A DNA stretch of 64,000 nucleotides from assembly GCF_005405405.1 (NCBI RefSeq), contig NZ_BJDZ01000013.1, positions 1 through 64,000 of the forward strand, read 5' to 3'. This stretch comes from Lactiplantibacillus plajomi. Lineage in GTDB: Bacteria; Bacillota; Bacilli; Lactobacillales; Lactobacillaceae. Positions 34,793 to 44,628 of this stretch are shown here, in pieces; position 1 is the stretch's first letter, and each line of letters opens with the position of its first letter. The notes under the pieces were generated by a model, which saw only the letters and a program-made list of their open reading frames with translations, searched no databases and had not been told where the DNA came from. A program made the translations under genes and the position numbers.

Positions 34793-36907
34793 TTATTCAG
34801 TTACCCGGTGCCGACGTAACCCGTACGCCGCAACCGCTAAGCTGCTAGCGAGGCCGAAACCAGCTAAGGTCAGCCATTGTGTCGTGGCTTCACCAGTTTG
34901 TGGCAATTGCTGTCCCTTGGCTTGGGCAAGCGCGGTTGCCACTTTTGCCCGTAACGTCGTCAATTGCTTGACCAACGCGGTGTTATGTTGCGCTTGGGCA
35001 ACCTTAATCGCTTCATCAATCAGCGTTAATAAGTTACTTTCATCTTCGATTTGGTCACTAACGGCCTCTTCTTCGATTAAGTCGAATAAGTCTTCGAGTT
35101 CGTCGACGGTGTCCTCGGTCACGTTCCCCGCTTCAAGCTCTTCTTCGACTTCCTCTTCAATTTCATCAATTACTTCATCGGTATTCCCATCGGTTTCCTC
35201 GTCCGGTTCCTCAACGTCAACCGGTGCAGTCGGTACTTCGGGCACTTCTGGTTCCTCCGGTTCGCCCGGTTCTTCAGGGCCTTCTGGTTCCTCCGGTTCG
35301 CCTGGTTCTTCGGGGCCTTCCGGTTCTTCGATATTCGGCATTTCAACGTCGATACTTGGGTGGACCGGCTTATCAAAGTCATCGGGATCCTTCTTATTAT
35401 CCACGTTGTCTTGTAAATCCCAACGGTGGGTTTCGGCATTCACTACGACTTTGTCAGCAATGATGTTACCATCCAAGTTTTGGTTGGCCACGATTTCCGC
35501 TTTGGGTGCCAGAACACTTCCTTGGAACGGCCGGTCAACTGAAATCGTGCCGGTCGCTAACTTGTCACTCGCCGTCGAGTCGTAGAAGTTCCAAAGCAAG
35601 TGGTTATCACCGAAGTCTTCGGTTTCCTTATTATTGCGTTCAGTGCCGTCATCGTAAATCACTTTGATTTGCGAGTTAACGTGGTAATCCTGGTTGCCTT
35701 CCGTATCTACGTTAATGATAACGGTGTGGCCGTCCTTATCAGCAGAAAGTCCCTTGATTGTCAGTGGTGTGCTGTTCGCCAACACGTCGGCGGATAAGTT
35801 AATGATAATGTGGCCGTCTTCATCCGGTTCCAGGTCGGTCACGTCGATCACCCGGTTATTCATATCTTCAAAATCACTGTTGTTGTAGTTGACGTGCGGG
35901 TTAATGGCGCTCAAACTCCCACTTAACTTTTCCAACTTGGCAAACTCTTTGTCAAAGTCAATGTAGACGTTGCCGTTCTTGTCTTGGTAAACTTCTTCGG
36001 CTAATAAGTGGTCGATGTATTCACCATTAACTTTTGGCCGGTTCGGGTTAGAAACGTCAATCTCAATGTCCTTACCAAAGATCACTTTATTGACCCGCTT
36101 ATTGCCTTTTGAAACGAAGGAACTGTTGGCAATGTTTGTAATATTTTGAATGTAGGAAATATCCTTATCCAAAAGTTCTTCCGTGATGTTGGTCCCAAAG
36201 TTGACGTTACCAATCAAAGTTTCCACGGCAACGTTCCCGTTCGTGTGCGCGTTTAGTTCCGCTTCACGGGCAAAAATATGAAATTGCGAGGAAATCCCCA
36301 AGAGGTTATGTAAATCCGGGTAGTCATCTTCAACGTTACCACCATCTTTGACGGCACTGTTTTCTGACTTTGGTGTCGCTAATTGTGTTGTCATCGCCGC
36401 AACTTTAGCGGCTTTCGTCGTAGGTTTGCTTGACGACTTCACTGGTTCACCCTGAGTCGTTGATTGCGCTTTGGCTTCGTCACCGGTAGTATTGCTTCCC
36501 TTGGCACTATTTTGTGACGCACTATTCTCCTTAGTTGAGTGTTCATTAACCGAACTTTCATTGCTGGAAGCATCCGCCGCAGAATCATGGCTCTGCTCAG
36601 TATCCGTTTCGGAACCTTGAGCGTTGGCTTTCACCGTTGTCTTCTTAGCACCGGTCGTTTCAGTACCCTGATCATTGGACTGCTGCTCATCCTGACTAGC
36701 TGCTTTACTTCCCGAGCTGCTGACGTCACTGGATGATTGGTCACTAGCCTGGTCCACTACGGAACTAGTCGTACTAGCGGTGCTCGATGTCGTTTCGTCC
36801 GCTTGAGCCGCCACCGCGGTACTTCCTAACGTTAAAATCACCGCGCAGTCAAAGGCCCAACGCCGGCCAATTTTATACATTTTAAAATGTGTTCGTTTTG
36901 ATTCCAT
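34793..36907 (-). CDS. LPXTG surface protein with choice-of-anchor A domain
   Basis: A 704-aa cell-wall protein. The N-terminus carries a KxYKxGKxW-type signal (KMYKIGRRW, residues 9-17, then a hydrophobic core ending AAQA). A Ser/Thr/Asp/Glu-rich region follows (about 38-190). The choice-of-anchor A domain (about 195-515) starts at the DYPDLHNLLGISSQFHIFAR block. A proline spacer comes next (repeated EEPGEPEEPEGP units, about 535-580), then an acidic helical segment. The sorting signal LPQTGE (about 668) is followed by a TM helix and an RRHR tail. It is sortase-anchored, a likely adhesin. SD AGGTGGGATCGG precedes ATG 36907. Confidence 0.88.
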   Translation of the reverse strand: MESKRTHFKMYKIGRRWAFDCAVILTLGSTAVAAQADETTSSTASTTSSVVDQASDQSSSDVSSSGSKAASQDEQQSNDQGTETTGAKKTTVKANAQGSETDTEQSHDSAADASSNESSVNEHSTKENSASQNSAKGSNTTGDEAKAQSTTQGEPVKSSSKPTTKAAKVAAMTTQLATPKSENSAVKDGGNVEDDYPDLHNLLGISSQFHIFAREAELNAHTNGNVAVETLIGNVNFGTNITEELLDKDISYIQNITNIANSSFVSKGNKRVNKVIFGKDIEIDVSNPNRPKVNGEYIDHLLAEEVYQDKNGNVYIDFDKEFAKLEKLSGSLSAINPHVNYNNSDFEDMNNRVIDVTDLEPDEDGHIIINLSADVLANSTPLTIKGLSADKDGHTVIINVDTEGNQDYHVNSQIKVIYDDGTERNNKETEDFGDNHLLWNFYDSTASDKLATGTISVDRPFQGSVLAPKAEIVANQNLDGNIIADKVVVNAETHRWDLQDNVDNKKDPDDFDKPVHPSIDVEMPNIEEPEGPEEPGEPEEPEGPEEPGEPEEPEVPEVPTAPVDVEEPDEETDGNTDEVIDEIEEEVEEELEAGNVTEDTVDELEDLFDLIEEEAVSDQIEDESNLLTLIDEAIKVAQAQHNTALVKQLTTLRAKVATALAQAKGQQLPQTGEATTQWLTLAGFGLASSLAVAAYGLRRHRVTE

Positions 36908-37145
36908 TCCGATCCCACCTAATATGTTTATTAATATTTACTATAATCCACCTCCATTTTCACGCTTTTTCCGGTGACATTCAAGCGCCCAATTAATATT
37001 ATTTATAGCTTATCTGCAACAATGGTCTAGTTAAAAATATTACGGTAGTCACTATTTACACTAATTGGTATACATCATCATCAACCCATTATTTCATCAT
37101 TAAATAACAGTTTTAATATCACGTAATGGAAATACTATCGCTAAT

Positions 37146-37186
37146 TTCAAAAAAACGCTGGCACTAAAAATGCCAACGTTTTTACA
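37146..37186 (-). terminator. Terminator of the sorbitol operon
   Basis: AAAAACGTTGGCA and TGCCAGCGTTTTTTT on the minus strand, 12 bp after the last stop. Confidence 0.8.
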
Positions 37187-37197
37187 ATTCAATTCAA

Positions 37198-37878
37198 TTA
37201 AAGTGACGTAATCGTGCTGTCCTGACCATATAAACTTTCCCAGTCGTGGGTAAAGTCGGCCACGGCGGCACCGATTGCCGGCACGTTCAGCGCCGTTTGT
37301 AAGATATCCGCGCCCATGGTTGCGGCCTGAGCACCGTTGGCAAACGCTGCGTTCACTTGCTGAACGGTGTGGAAACTGGCCGCCAAGATCTTGGTCTTCG
37401 CGTGGTCGCGTTCAATTTGGGTTGCTAAGTCGTGAATTACCCGGTCGGCATCGATATCCATGTTGACCATCCGGTTGTAGTACGGTGCCAAGTAATCCGC
37501 CCCGGCCGCAATTGCCAAGTTACCTTGGAAGGTCGTGTAGATAGCGGTGGCCGTCACGTTGACGTTTTCCGCCTTCAACTGCTTGATTGCTGCCAGCCCA
37601 GCCTCGTTGGTCGGCACCTTAATATAGACCTGATCATCAATTTCCTTTAAGATATGGTGGGCGTCGTCCAACATCGCGTCGGTCGTCGTGCCAACGACCT
37701 GGGCGTGCAACGTGGCGTCCGGACCAATAATTTGTCGAATCTGCCGCATGTGACTGAAGAAATCAATTTTCCCCGCCTTTTTAACGATCGACGGGTTCGA
37801 GGTAACCCCGCTTAGCGGGATAATGTTGACGTACTTTTGAATTGCCGCAATGTCGACGGTGTCTAGTAAAAATTCCAT
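37198..37878 (-). CDS. Fructose-6-phosphate aldolase / transaldolase-like protein
   Basis: A 226-aa FSA/TalC-type short transaldolase. It starts MEFLLDTVDIAAIQKY and has the GVTSNPSIV loop. The Schiff-base Lys is in VYIKVPTN (about residue 88), and an EIERDHAK-like region comes near the end. Family enzymes cleave fructose 6-phosphate to dihydroxyacetone and glyceraldehyde 3-phosphate, or act as small transaldolases. As last gene of the sorbitol operon it would act on the operon's product, fructose 6-phosphate. The aldolase versus transaldolase choice is not settled. Confidence 0.8.
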   Translation of the reverse strand: MEFLLDTVDIAAIQKYVNIIPLSGVTSNPSIVKKAGKIDFFSHMRQIRQIIGPDATLHAQVVGTTTDAMLDDAHHILKEIDDQVYIKVPTNEAGLAAIKQLKAENVNVTATAIYTTFQGNLAIAAGADYLAPYYNRMVNMDIDADRVIHDLATQIERDHAKTKILAASFHTVQQVNAAFANGAQAATMGADILQTALNVPAIGAAVADFTHDWESLYGQDSTITSL

Positions 37879-37936
37879 GATTATCGCTCCTATAAACTGA
37901 CTTATAAAACTCTATCTTAATCTTGGTACCCTTGAA

Positions 37937-38308
37937 TTAAACGATTTTAACTTGGCTACCAACTTTAATATCCGGGTATGCTTTTTCTTCAACATACATT
38001 GTGCCAGCCAATTCCGCTGTCGTTTTTCCGGTGAAACTAACTGCAATGTGGCCAAGATTCTTCAAATTACGTTGAACTTCATTTCCTACCGCCGTAATTT
38101 CATACGTCACATCATCGATAACTAAATGCATTCCAGGTTTAATCTCCCCATTAATCGGCTTAACATCGATAATATAGCAGGATGATCGTAATGCATCCGG
38201 TGCTTCGTCACCAAAAAAGATGACCATGTTGATCTCAGAAAATTCCCTTGCATCCGCACCAATTTCTTTCACTTGCGTTTGATACGTTGCGTTCTCATTA
38301 ATTCTCAT
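37937..38308 (-). CDS. srlB: PTS sorbitol transporter EIIA (SrlB/GutB)
   Basis: A 123-aa glucitol/sorbitol-type EIIA. It accepts phosphate from HPr on a His (probably in the GHIAVSFTG segment) and passes it to EIIB of SrlE. ATG 38308 is the second Met codon of the frame. It lies 26 bp after srlE. Confidence 0.9.
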   Translation of the reverse strand: MRINENATYQTQVKEIGADAREFSEINMVIFFGDEAPDALRSSCYIIDVKPINGEIKPGMHLVIDDVTYEITAVGNEVQRNLKNLGHIAVSFTGKTTAELAGTMYVEEKAYPDIKVGSQVKIV

Positions 38309-38334
38309 CATTTAATTCACCTACCGTCAAAAAT

Positions 38335-39354
38335 CTATTTAGCGTACAAACCAAAACTAGCAATCCAAGCAACTAAGACCCGCGGAACCCCGTTAATAAA
38401 CCGTGAATATAGTACTGATGGCACACCCACTTCAACAGTCTTTGAGTCCGCTTCTTCAAGTCCTAACCCAACTGGGATAAAATCACAGGCGTTTTGCGTA
38501 TTAATCGCAAACAAAGCCGGTAACGCGTATTGCGGTGCAATGTTTCCTTTACCAATTTCAACACCAATCAACGTCCCGATAACTTGCCCAATAACAGCCC
38601 CAGGTCCGAGTAATGGTGACAGGAATGGTAATGAACAAATGAAGCCCATAATCATTAATCCCCAAACGTTACCAGCAAGTGGCGTCATCAATTTCGCAAA
38701 GACTTTACCAATCCCCGAACCTTGAATGATCCCAATTAGTAGGGCAACGAACGCCATAAACGGAATAATCGTATTAATCACAGTTTGAACAGAATCCTTA
38801 GCGGCTTGATTGAACGTTGCAACGACTTTCCCGGCGCCAATCCCAATTTTGGCAATGAATCCTTTCTTTTCCATTTGTTGGGTAATTGTTTTGGAGTTAT
38901 CGTATTTAGAATCGCTTTCATTTTCTTGTGAATCAACCGGCGCTTCCTGGGTTTCTGCAACTGGCGTTTCTTCCGCTTCAGTGGCATCTGATAACTTAAT
39001 TTGATTAACACCTACACTGGAAACGTATAATTCAGGTGTGATGAATTTTGCCAGCGGACCACTCTTCCCAGTAGGAAGAACGTTGATTGTCAGGATATTC
39101 TTCTTAGGGTAAATACCACAGCGAAGGGTGCCACCACAATCAATAATTGCAACAGCAATTTCATCATCCGGGATGGAAGTCTTGAAACCGTCAACGGCTT
39201 CCATACCAGTCAACTCTGCAATTTTATCAACAATTTCTGGTCTATTGCCACCCGTAACGTAGATAAACTTATGCTTTTTTTCTGTCGGGGTAATAACTAG
39301 TGGGCCGCCCCAGCCACCTGCGCCGTGTTCAACACGAATACTTTTCCAAGCCAT
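38335..39354 (-). CDS. srlE: PTS sorbitol transporter EIIBC (SrlE)
   Basis: A 339-aa protein with an N-terminal EIIB domain (phosphorylated Cys in [14 protein letters not shown], about residue 73), an acidic linker (about 125-165) and a C-terminal membrane part (about 180-335). It phosphorylates incoming sorbitol to sorbitol 6-phosphate together with SrlA. Confidence 0.93.
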   Translation of the reverse strand: MAWKSIRVEHGAGGWGGPLVITPTEKKHKFIYVTGGNRPEIVDKIAELTGMEAVDGFKTSIPDDEIAVAIIDCGGTLRCGIYPKKNILTINVLPTGKSGPLAKFITPELYVSSVGVNQIKLSDATEAEETPVAETQEAPVDSQENESDSKYDNSKTITQQMEKKGFIAKIGIGAGKVVATFNQAAKDSVQTVINTIIPFMAFVALLIGIIQGSGIGKVFAKLMTPLAGNVWGLMIMGFICSLPFLSPLLGPGAVIGQVIGTLIGVEIGKGNIAPQYALPALFAINTQNACDFIPVGLGLEEADSKTVEVGVPSVLYSRFINGVPRVLVAWIASFGLYAK

Positions 39355-39366
39355 GTTCTTCCCTCC

Positions 39367-39933
39367 TTAATTACTTTCCGGTACTGCTGCAACGTTAACT
39401 TTCTTAGAAAGCTTGACACCACTTGTCCGGCAAACATAAGCCGTTGTGTAGTCGGTGATCCAGCCACCAATGAAGTTCATAACAAGCCCGACTAATAAGT
39501 ACCGAATGGCTAGATCCATCGTATTTAGTCCGAGCTTTTCAACCCCTTGTGCGATTCCCAACCAGATAAAGAGCTCCCCAGGGTTAATGTGTGGGAAAAC
39601 CCCGTTACTAGTGTGACAGAATTGTGCTTGCGAAGCATAGTAGCTAGGTTTATAAAATTCCGGTAAGAAGCGTCCCATTGTAAATGACATCGGATTACCT
39701 AACATGAATGCCGCTAAGAATGGCAATACCATGTAACGCGTTACAACATTTCTAGATGAAAATTGAGCTAACCGAGTCATCCGCTCTTCACCTAAATATG
39801 CAATGATTGTATTCATCAAAACTAATAATAGCAAGACAACTGGTACGATCGAGCTCATCCACCCGATAAACGTTTTAGCCCCAGTTTGGAAAAGTCCCAT
39901 AAATCCTGAAGCAAAATCTGTAATATACTTCAT
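39367..39933 (-). CDS. srlA: PTS sorbitol transporter EIIC subunit (SrlA)
   Basis: A 188-aa polytopic EIIC2-type membrane subunit typical of glucitol systems, where the channel is split between SrlA and SrlE. Its start overlaps the srlM stop (ATGA). Confidence 0.92.
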   Translation of the reverse strand: MKYITDFASGFMGLFQTGAKTFIGWMSSIVPVVLLLLVLMNTIIAYLGEERMTRLAQFSSRNVVTRYMVLPFLAAFMLGNPMSFTMGRFLPEFYKPSYYASQAQFCHTSNGVFPHINPGELFIWLGIAQGVEKLGLNTMDLAIRYLLVGLVMNFIGGWITDYTTAYVCRTSGVKLSKKVNVAAVPESN

Positions 39934-40448
39934 AATTCATTTCTCCTTAATTTATTTACTTGATGTTGAATCAACTGAGTTAAGTTTCTAAAAGCCTGTT
40001 TTCCTTTTTCGAATAATGGCATAGCGAAGATGTTAACACTAGTGTCCAAATCGTCATATGCCAATTGTCCAGTTTTAAAGTTAACAAAATTTCGATAAGC
40101 GTTTAAAATACAACCTTGCGTTAATTTATCAAAATACTGCATCTCTTGATGGTCACAGGCAACCATCCCAATGTTTTTTCCAACTAATGCCGGCAAACTT
40201 TTAAAGTGGGCAAATACCGTGACACCTTTCATCATCCGTGCTTTTGAGATGTTGCCATCAAGATCGATTGCCAGCAGTAGTAAGCTTCCCGCCTGCAAAC
40301 GTTTTGGATTTTTCCCAATTAACACGCGGCCATGTTCACGCATGGTACGATAATTAATCGTAAAATTTTTTATTTGAATAAAGCCAAACAGCCCTTGGAG
40401 TAAAAAGGCTCCCGCCAGCCCTATTCCTAAATATAAAGTTAGCGACAT
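39930..40448 (-). CDS. srlM: GutM/SrlM regulator-accessory protein
   Basis: A 172-aa GutM-family protein with one N-terminal TM helix (about 4-22) and a soluble remainder. In enterobacteria and lactobacilli GutM is a positive co-regulator of the sorbitol operon. Its ATG directly abuts the srlR stop. Confidence 0.88.
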   Translation of the reverse strand: MSLTLYLGIGLAGAFLLQGLFGFIQIKNFTINYRTMREHGRVLIGKNPKRLQAGSLLLLAIDLDGNISKARMMKGVTVFAHFKSLPALVGKNIGMVACDHQEMQYFDKLTQGCILNAYRNFVNFKTGQLAYDDLDTSVNIFAMPLFEKGKQAFRNLTQLIQHQVNKLRRNEL

Positions 40449-42305
40449 TTAGATTCCCTCCGTTATTTGTGTAAAACGTTGCTCGGAATCAAAGTTTAAT
40501 AATCCTTGATAAATATTTTGATTGCTAGCAACCTGAAAGACTAAATCATAAACTTCCGACAGAGTTTTGCTTAATAAATGATTTAAGTTGTTAGGAATAC
40601 CAATCAGAAAAACCATCTGGACTTCCCTACCCTGATATTTAACCGGTCGTTGAAAAACGCCAATTTGTAGTAAAATTCGTGGTTTACTCGAACGGTCGAC
40701 AACGTGTGGCATAGCAATACCATTTTCAAACACACAGGATCCCTGCGCTTCGCGGTCCCGCCAAGCGGTCAAGAAATCCTCCGTTAACTCTCCGTCAGCG
40801 ATACGCGTCTTGATTAAATGTTGGACTCCCGTAAGATAAGTCTCACCATCTTCAAACCGCCAGTAATTAAAGTGGCAAGTACCATTTAAGATATCTTTCT
40901 CGACGAGTGAAGCTTGTAACTTTCCACGTAACTCATCAACCCGAAAAGCTGCACTAATCCGCACTACCGGTGTTGTCTCATCATGATAACTAATCGGCTT
41001 ATCTGAAAAAATTAGCAAATAATGATTTTCGTCACTATTCAGTTGCCGAGCGTCGCTAAAAACCGTCACAATAACCTCATCATCAAAGATTTCAGATAAC
41101 TGATGTTTTATAAACCGAATAACGCTTGAGCCAACTTGTCCAACAATTGCAACTTCAAATTCAGGTTGAGCTACCCTTTGCTGATCTTCTAATTCCATTT
41201 CAAAATAGAGGACGAGATAGCTAAACTCCGCTTGGTTAACCGCGACACCCAGGTAATCCTCAACAATCGATACCAAACCTTGTGCCAAATCATAGGCCGT
41301 TGGGTACTTGGTTAACAAACTACCTGGTAACAGCTGATTAGTTTTGGTATGAAAGAGTGTTCGGTTGAGCAAGAATAGAAAATGGTATTTAATTTGCTGA
41401 TAAAAGTGTAAATAATTAATATGATTTTTTATGCCATACTTATCAGGCAATTTTAAGAACAACGGCCAGTTCCGGTCTAACTGTTGGTTAACTAAATCTG
41501 GCTTAAGCCATTCATTCGCTTTGAACGTCAACGGCGATAAAATAAAATCCATTTCAAATTCTGTTAGCGACTGATTTAATACCGCTTTAATCGAGTTACT
41601 AATTATTTGAATAATTTGATTATTTTGCCATAATCGTGTGAATTTTGGAATTGGATGCTTAATTCTATAATGATTAGTAACCGCGTAATTTAAAACTAGC
41701 GCATTACGAACAATCAACTTTGTCGATCGATCATCTAACTCCAACGGCTGTAGAATCTTCATTAATCGACCACGCTGCGGTGCGTAGTCCCCACTCTGTA
41801 AGTCAAAGTAATCTGCAATGAAATCATCAATAATAATCGGCGCCTCATAGTCCTCTTTAATAACCAACTTAATTCCATTATTAGTCATCGATTTAATCTC
41901 AGCCCGGTATGGCGCTAACAGTGTCCTCAATTGTTTGAGATCTCGATTTAGTGTCATCTTACTAATAATTAAATCTTCGGCTAAATTATCGAGCGTAATA
42001 TAGTCCTGATGTTGAAAAAGCTGCTTTAAAATATAGCCAAACCGTTTGTGCACATCATTAAAATCAAGTCGTTTTTTTAAGTGGCCCGTTTGTAATTTTG
42101 CTAGTTGTTGATAATCATCAACGTGTAAATAGTAGCGTCGATGCTTCTCCACGATTTGAGCTGCTGATTGCAACTCCTGATTTAATTGTTCAATATATTT
42201 GGTCATCGTCCGCTCTGAAACGTGTTCAGCTGCCGCCAATTCACGCAACGTTACAGAATCATTCACAATAAAGAAACTTAAAAGACGTAAATATTGATTA
42301 TTCAA
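40449..42305 (-). CDS. srlR: SrlR/GutR PRD-containing transcriptional activator
   Basis: A 618-aa LevR/MtlR-type activator. The N-terminal HTH (VTLRELAAAEHVSERTMTKYI), a second HTH region (about 90-130), two PTS regulation domains (about 185-390), an EIIB-like segment (about 395-480) and a C-terminal EIIA(Mtl)-like domain with GIAMPHV (about 565) are recognisable. The PTS phosphorylates it to couple operon expression to sorbitol. It sits between srlD and srlM, as in L. casei gutFRM. Confidence 0.92.
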   Translation of the reverse strand: MNNQYLRLLSFFIVNDSVTLRELAAAEHVSERTMTKYIEQLNQELQSAAQIVEKHRRYYLHVDDYQQLAKLQTGHLKKRLDFNDVHKRFGYILKQLFQHQDYITLDNLAEDLIISKMTLNRDLKQLRTLLAPYRAEIKSMTNNGIKLVIKEDYEAPIIIDDFIADYFDLQSGDYAPQRGRLMKILQPLELDDRSTKLIVRNALVLNYAVTNHYRIKHPIPKFTRLWQNNQIIQIISNSIKAVLNQSLTEFEMDFILSPLTFKANEWLKPDLVNQQLDRNWPLFLKLPDKYGIKNHINYLHFYQQIKYHFLFLLNRTLFHTKTNQLLPGSLLTKYPTAYDLAQGLVSIVEDYLGVAVNQAEFSYLVLYFEMELEDQQRVAQPEFEVAIVGQVGSSVIRFIKHQLSEIFDDEVIVTVFSDARQLNSDENHYLLIFSDKPISYHDETTPVVRISAAFRVDELRGKLQASLVEKDILNGTCHFNYWRFEDGETYLTGVQHLIKTRIADGELTEDFLTAWRDREAQGSCVFENGIAMPHVVDRSSKPRILLQIGVFQRPVKYQGREVQMVFLIGIPNNLNHLLSKTLSEVYDLVFQVASNQNIYQGLLNFDSEQRFTQITEGI

Positions 42306-42319
42306 TTACCTCATTCCTT

Positions 42320-43123
42320 CTAGCCCCTGGATTTACCACCAGCAACGTTCGTCGTTACCCCGGTAATATAGCTGGCCCGTTTTGAAAGATAGTAACAAAC
42401 TAAGTCAGCAACTTCGTATAGGTGACCACTGCGACCAAGTGGCGTTGTCGTCGTACTCTTATAGCCAGCTCGCAACTCGTCAACGGTTTTATGACGTGAG
42501 TAAGCCAGCGTTTCTTCATAAGCCGGTGTCCGTAACCCAGTGGCTTCCATGATACCTGGTGCTACACCAACGACCCGAACGTTAAACGATCCCAATTCTT
42601 TAGCCCACGAACGGGTAAAGCCATTAATGGCACCCTTAGTCGCAGAGTAAATGCTTTGCCCCTGTGATCCTTCAAGGCCAGCTTCAGAAGACATGTTAAC
42701 AATCACACCTTCATTTTGCTTAACCATTTGCCGACCGACAGCTTGTGACAATAAGAAAGTACTCTTAACATTAACCGCAAACATCTTGTCAAAATCAGTG
42801 ACGCTCAGCTCGTATTTTCCTTTTGGTGTCTTTGCATCTACCAATAATCTTGGTAAATTAATTCCCGCATTATTTACCAGACCATCAATGCGGTCGTGCG
42901 CCTTAATGATTTCGGCAACGCCAGCGTCCACTTCTTCTGTTGAAGTTACGTTACACTTTACGAAATGCAAATGCGCATCATCCAACTTACTTGGATTCAA
43001 ATCAAAATCATAAACCTCTGCACCGTGACCTAACAATTCTTTGACCACAGCCTCACCAATGCCTGATGAGCCTCCCGTCACAATAATAACGTTTCCATCT
43101 AAATCTAACCAATCACTTGTCAT
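42320..43123 (-). CDS. srlD: Sorbitol-6-phosphate 2-dehydrogenase (SDR)
   Basis: A 267-aa short-chain dehydrogenase, first gene of the operon. It has NAD-binding TGGSSGIGEAV (about 16-26), NNAGI (about 88), catalytic Ser in VNMSSEAG and YSATKGA (Tyr/Lys, about 160). It oxidises sorbitol 6-phosphate to fructose 6-phosphate. ATG 43123 follows AAGGAGTGATTTTAGG. Confidence 0.94.
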   Translation of the reverse strand: MTSDWLDLDGNVIIVTGGSSGIGEAVVKELLGHGAEVYDFDLNPSKLDDAHLHFVKCNVTSTEEVDAGVAEIIKAHDRIDGLVNNAGINLPRLLVDAKTPKGKYELSVTDFDKMFAVNVKSTFLLSQAVGRQMVKQNEGVIVNMSSEAGLEGSQGQSIYSATKGAINGFTRSWAKELGSFNVRVVGVAPGIMEATGLRTPAYEETLAYSRHKTVDELRAGYKSTTTTPLGRSGHLYEVADLVCYYLSKRASYITGVTTNVAGGKSRG

Positions 43124-43170
43124 CCTAAAATCACTCCTTAAGTATTATTTACTTTATGTTTCAATAATAA

Positions 43171-43184
43171 AGTAAGCGCTTACA
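43171..43184. promoter_or_regulatory. cre site (CcpA) upstream of srlD
   Basis: AGTAAGCGCTTACA matches the CcpA consensus TGWNANCGNTNWCA at 13 of 14 positions when read on the minus strand. It lies 48 bp upstream of the srlD ATG, so the sorbitol operon should be under carbon catabolite repression. Confidence 0.75.
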
Positions 43185-43399
43185 AATTTTAATACCAAGA
43201 GTTTCCGACTAAGAATACAAATGATGTTATCAATCCGTTTCACTTATACTGCCAATCTAAACAATGTTAATACTTTGGGATTTGATAGGGATATTCAGAT
43301 TATTTCAATTACAATTGTTTCCATAAATCCAATAATTTTCGCAATTATCCCACTACTAAAAATTATTCTTAATTGGATAGTAAACTTAATAAAATAATC

Positions 43400-43432
43400 C
43401 ATAAAAAAGCCGGTGTCGCGTCACACCGGCTC
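43400..43432 (-). terminator. Terminator of the ydcZ-like gene
   Basis: GAGCCGGTGT and ACACCGGCT around GACGCG, followed by six T on the minus strand. I see nothing else supportable between 43440 and 43581 or 43190 and 43400. Confidence 0.8.
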
Positions 43433-43581
43433 AAACTATTCTAGGGTTCCTATAAGCGTGTTTCAGTGATGGCCAAACCACTGAATTATTATCCTTACGG
43501 AACAGTCCTAGTTTACGATATGGGACCGGTTACTTGTCAAGCTTTGACCGTCAGTTTAATTAAAAACTCAGTTTAGCCGGC

Positions 43582-44497
43582 CTAACGGTGATGAATCATT
43601 AGTACGCCCATAATTAATAACCCTAATCCCAAGTAACGCCAAAATGTCAGGCGGTGGCGATGGGCACCCAGCCAACCACAGCGTTCGATCAAGGCACTCA
43701 GTGTGAGTTGCCCACTCAACGCTAAAACAACGACTTGCCCGGTACCGATTTTAGGCACTAACCAGGCACAGCCCCAAAACGTAGGCCGCCCCTAATAAGC
43801 CCCCCGACCAAAGCCACCAATTGGCCGTACCGGCTTGCTGCCAGGCTTGGCCAAGGTGGACTGGCACCCGCAGCGCGACCACTAGGAGCAGTAGTAAAAG
43901 CGCGCCGGCGGTAAACGAAATCGCGGCGGCGTGACTGGCCGAACGGAGTACCGTACCCAAACGACCGTTGATGGTGGCCTGAACCGCCACCAACCCACCG
44001 GCAAAGATGCCCAGTGCCGACCACCGCCACTGACCTGGCAATTTAAACCGGAATGGTCGTGGCTGCCAGCCAATCGCTAATCGTACGCCGCCGGTCACCG
44101 CCAATAAGCCGAGCAGCTTAATCGCGGTCAATGGTTGCCGCGGCGCACCCCACCAGCCAAACTGATCGATTATGATTCCCGCTAAAATCTGCCCAAAAAT
44201 CGGCAATACGGCGGCGCGGACGCTACCGAGACGGGTAAACAACACTAAGTTAACCGTCAATCCGACGACCCCCAGCACACCACCTAGCCACAGCCACGCC
44301 GGTTGACGAGCAAATACGCGCAACGGAATCGTGATTGGCGTGCTTGTGACCAGCAGCAACCCGTTCAGCGCCAACGCGCCGATTGCAAACGACACCGCCG
44401 ACGCCAAGAACGGTGACCCGACCAACTGCCGGAGCCGGGCGTTAACGCCCGTTTGTACGGCTAAGCCCGCACCAATTAAAACCGGTAACCAAACCAT
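43582..44497 (-). pseudogene. YdcZ/DUF606 DMT transporter with a frameshift near the 3' end
   Basis: A ten-helix DUF606 (YdcZ) protein. From ATG 44497 (SD AGGGGG) it reads in frame to a TAA at 43751 (248 aa). The family's expected continuation lies in the +1 frame, beginning LVPKIGTGQVVVLALSGQ and running to TAG at 43582 (about 50 more residues). Removing one G from the GGGG run near 43775 restores a full-length protein of about 305 aa. Either a real frameshift or a sequencing error. The terminator at 43400 still serves it. Confidence 0.75.
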
Positions 44498-44576
44498 CCT
44501 GACACCCCCTGCCAGTAGTTTACCCAGCAACGGGGCGCAAGCGATACTCGCATGCCCAGTTCGGTCAGTGTGCAAA

Positions 44577-44620
44577 TAAAAAGTGCGTCACCACAACGTC
44601 TGTGATCACGCACTTTCTAG
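44577..44620 (-). terminator. Terminator of the DUF2798 gene
   Basis: AAAGTGCGTGATCAC and GTGGTGACGCACTTTTT are complementary on the minus strand, just past the stop at 44629. Confidence 0.75.
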
Positions 44621-44628
44621 AAAACTGA

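Noticed and set aside
35230-35330. Regular short repeats suggestive of CRISPR
   Set aside because: They are in-frame coding repeats of a Pro-Glu spacer; no unique spacers and no cas genes.
34884-35585. Long open frame on the + strand opposite the first LPXTG protein
   Set aside because: Its Ser/Gly/Pro-rich low-complexity translation mirrors the Glu/Pro/Thr-rich codons of the real gene; no SD and no family features.
44498-44575. Longer N-terminus of the YdcZ-like protein
   Set aside because: The extra 26 residues are not membrane-like and lack an SD; AGGGGG supports ATG 44497.
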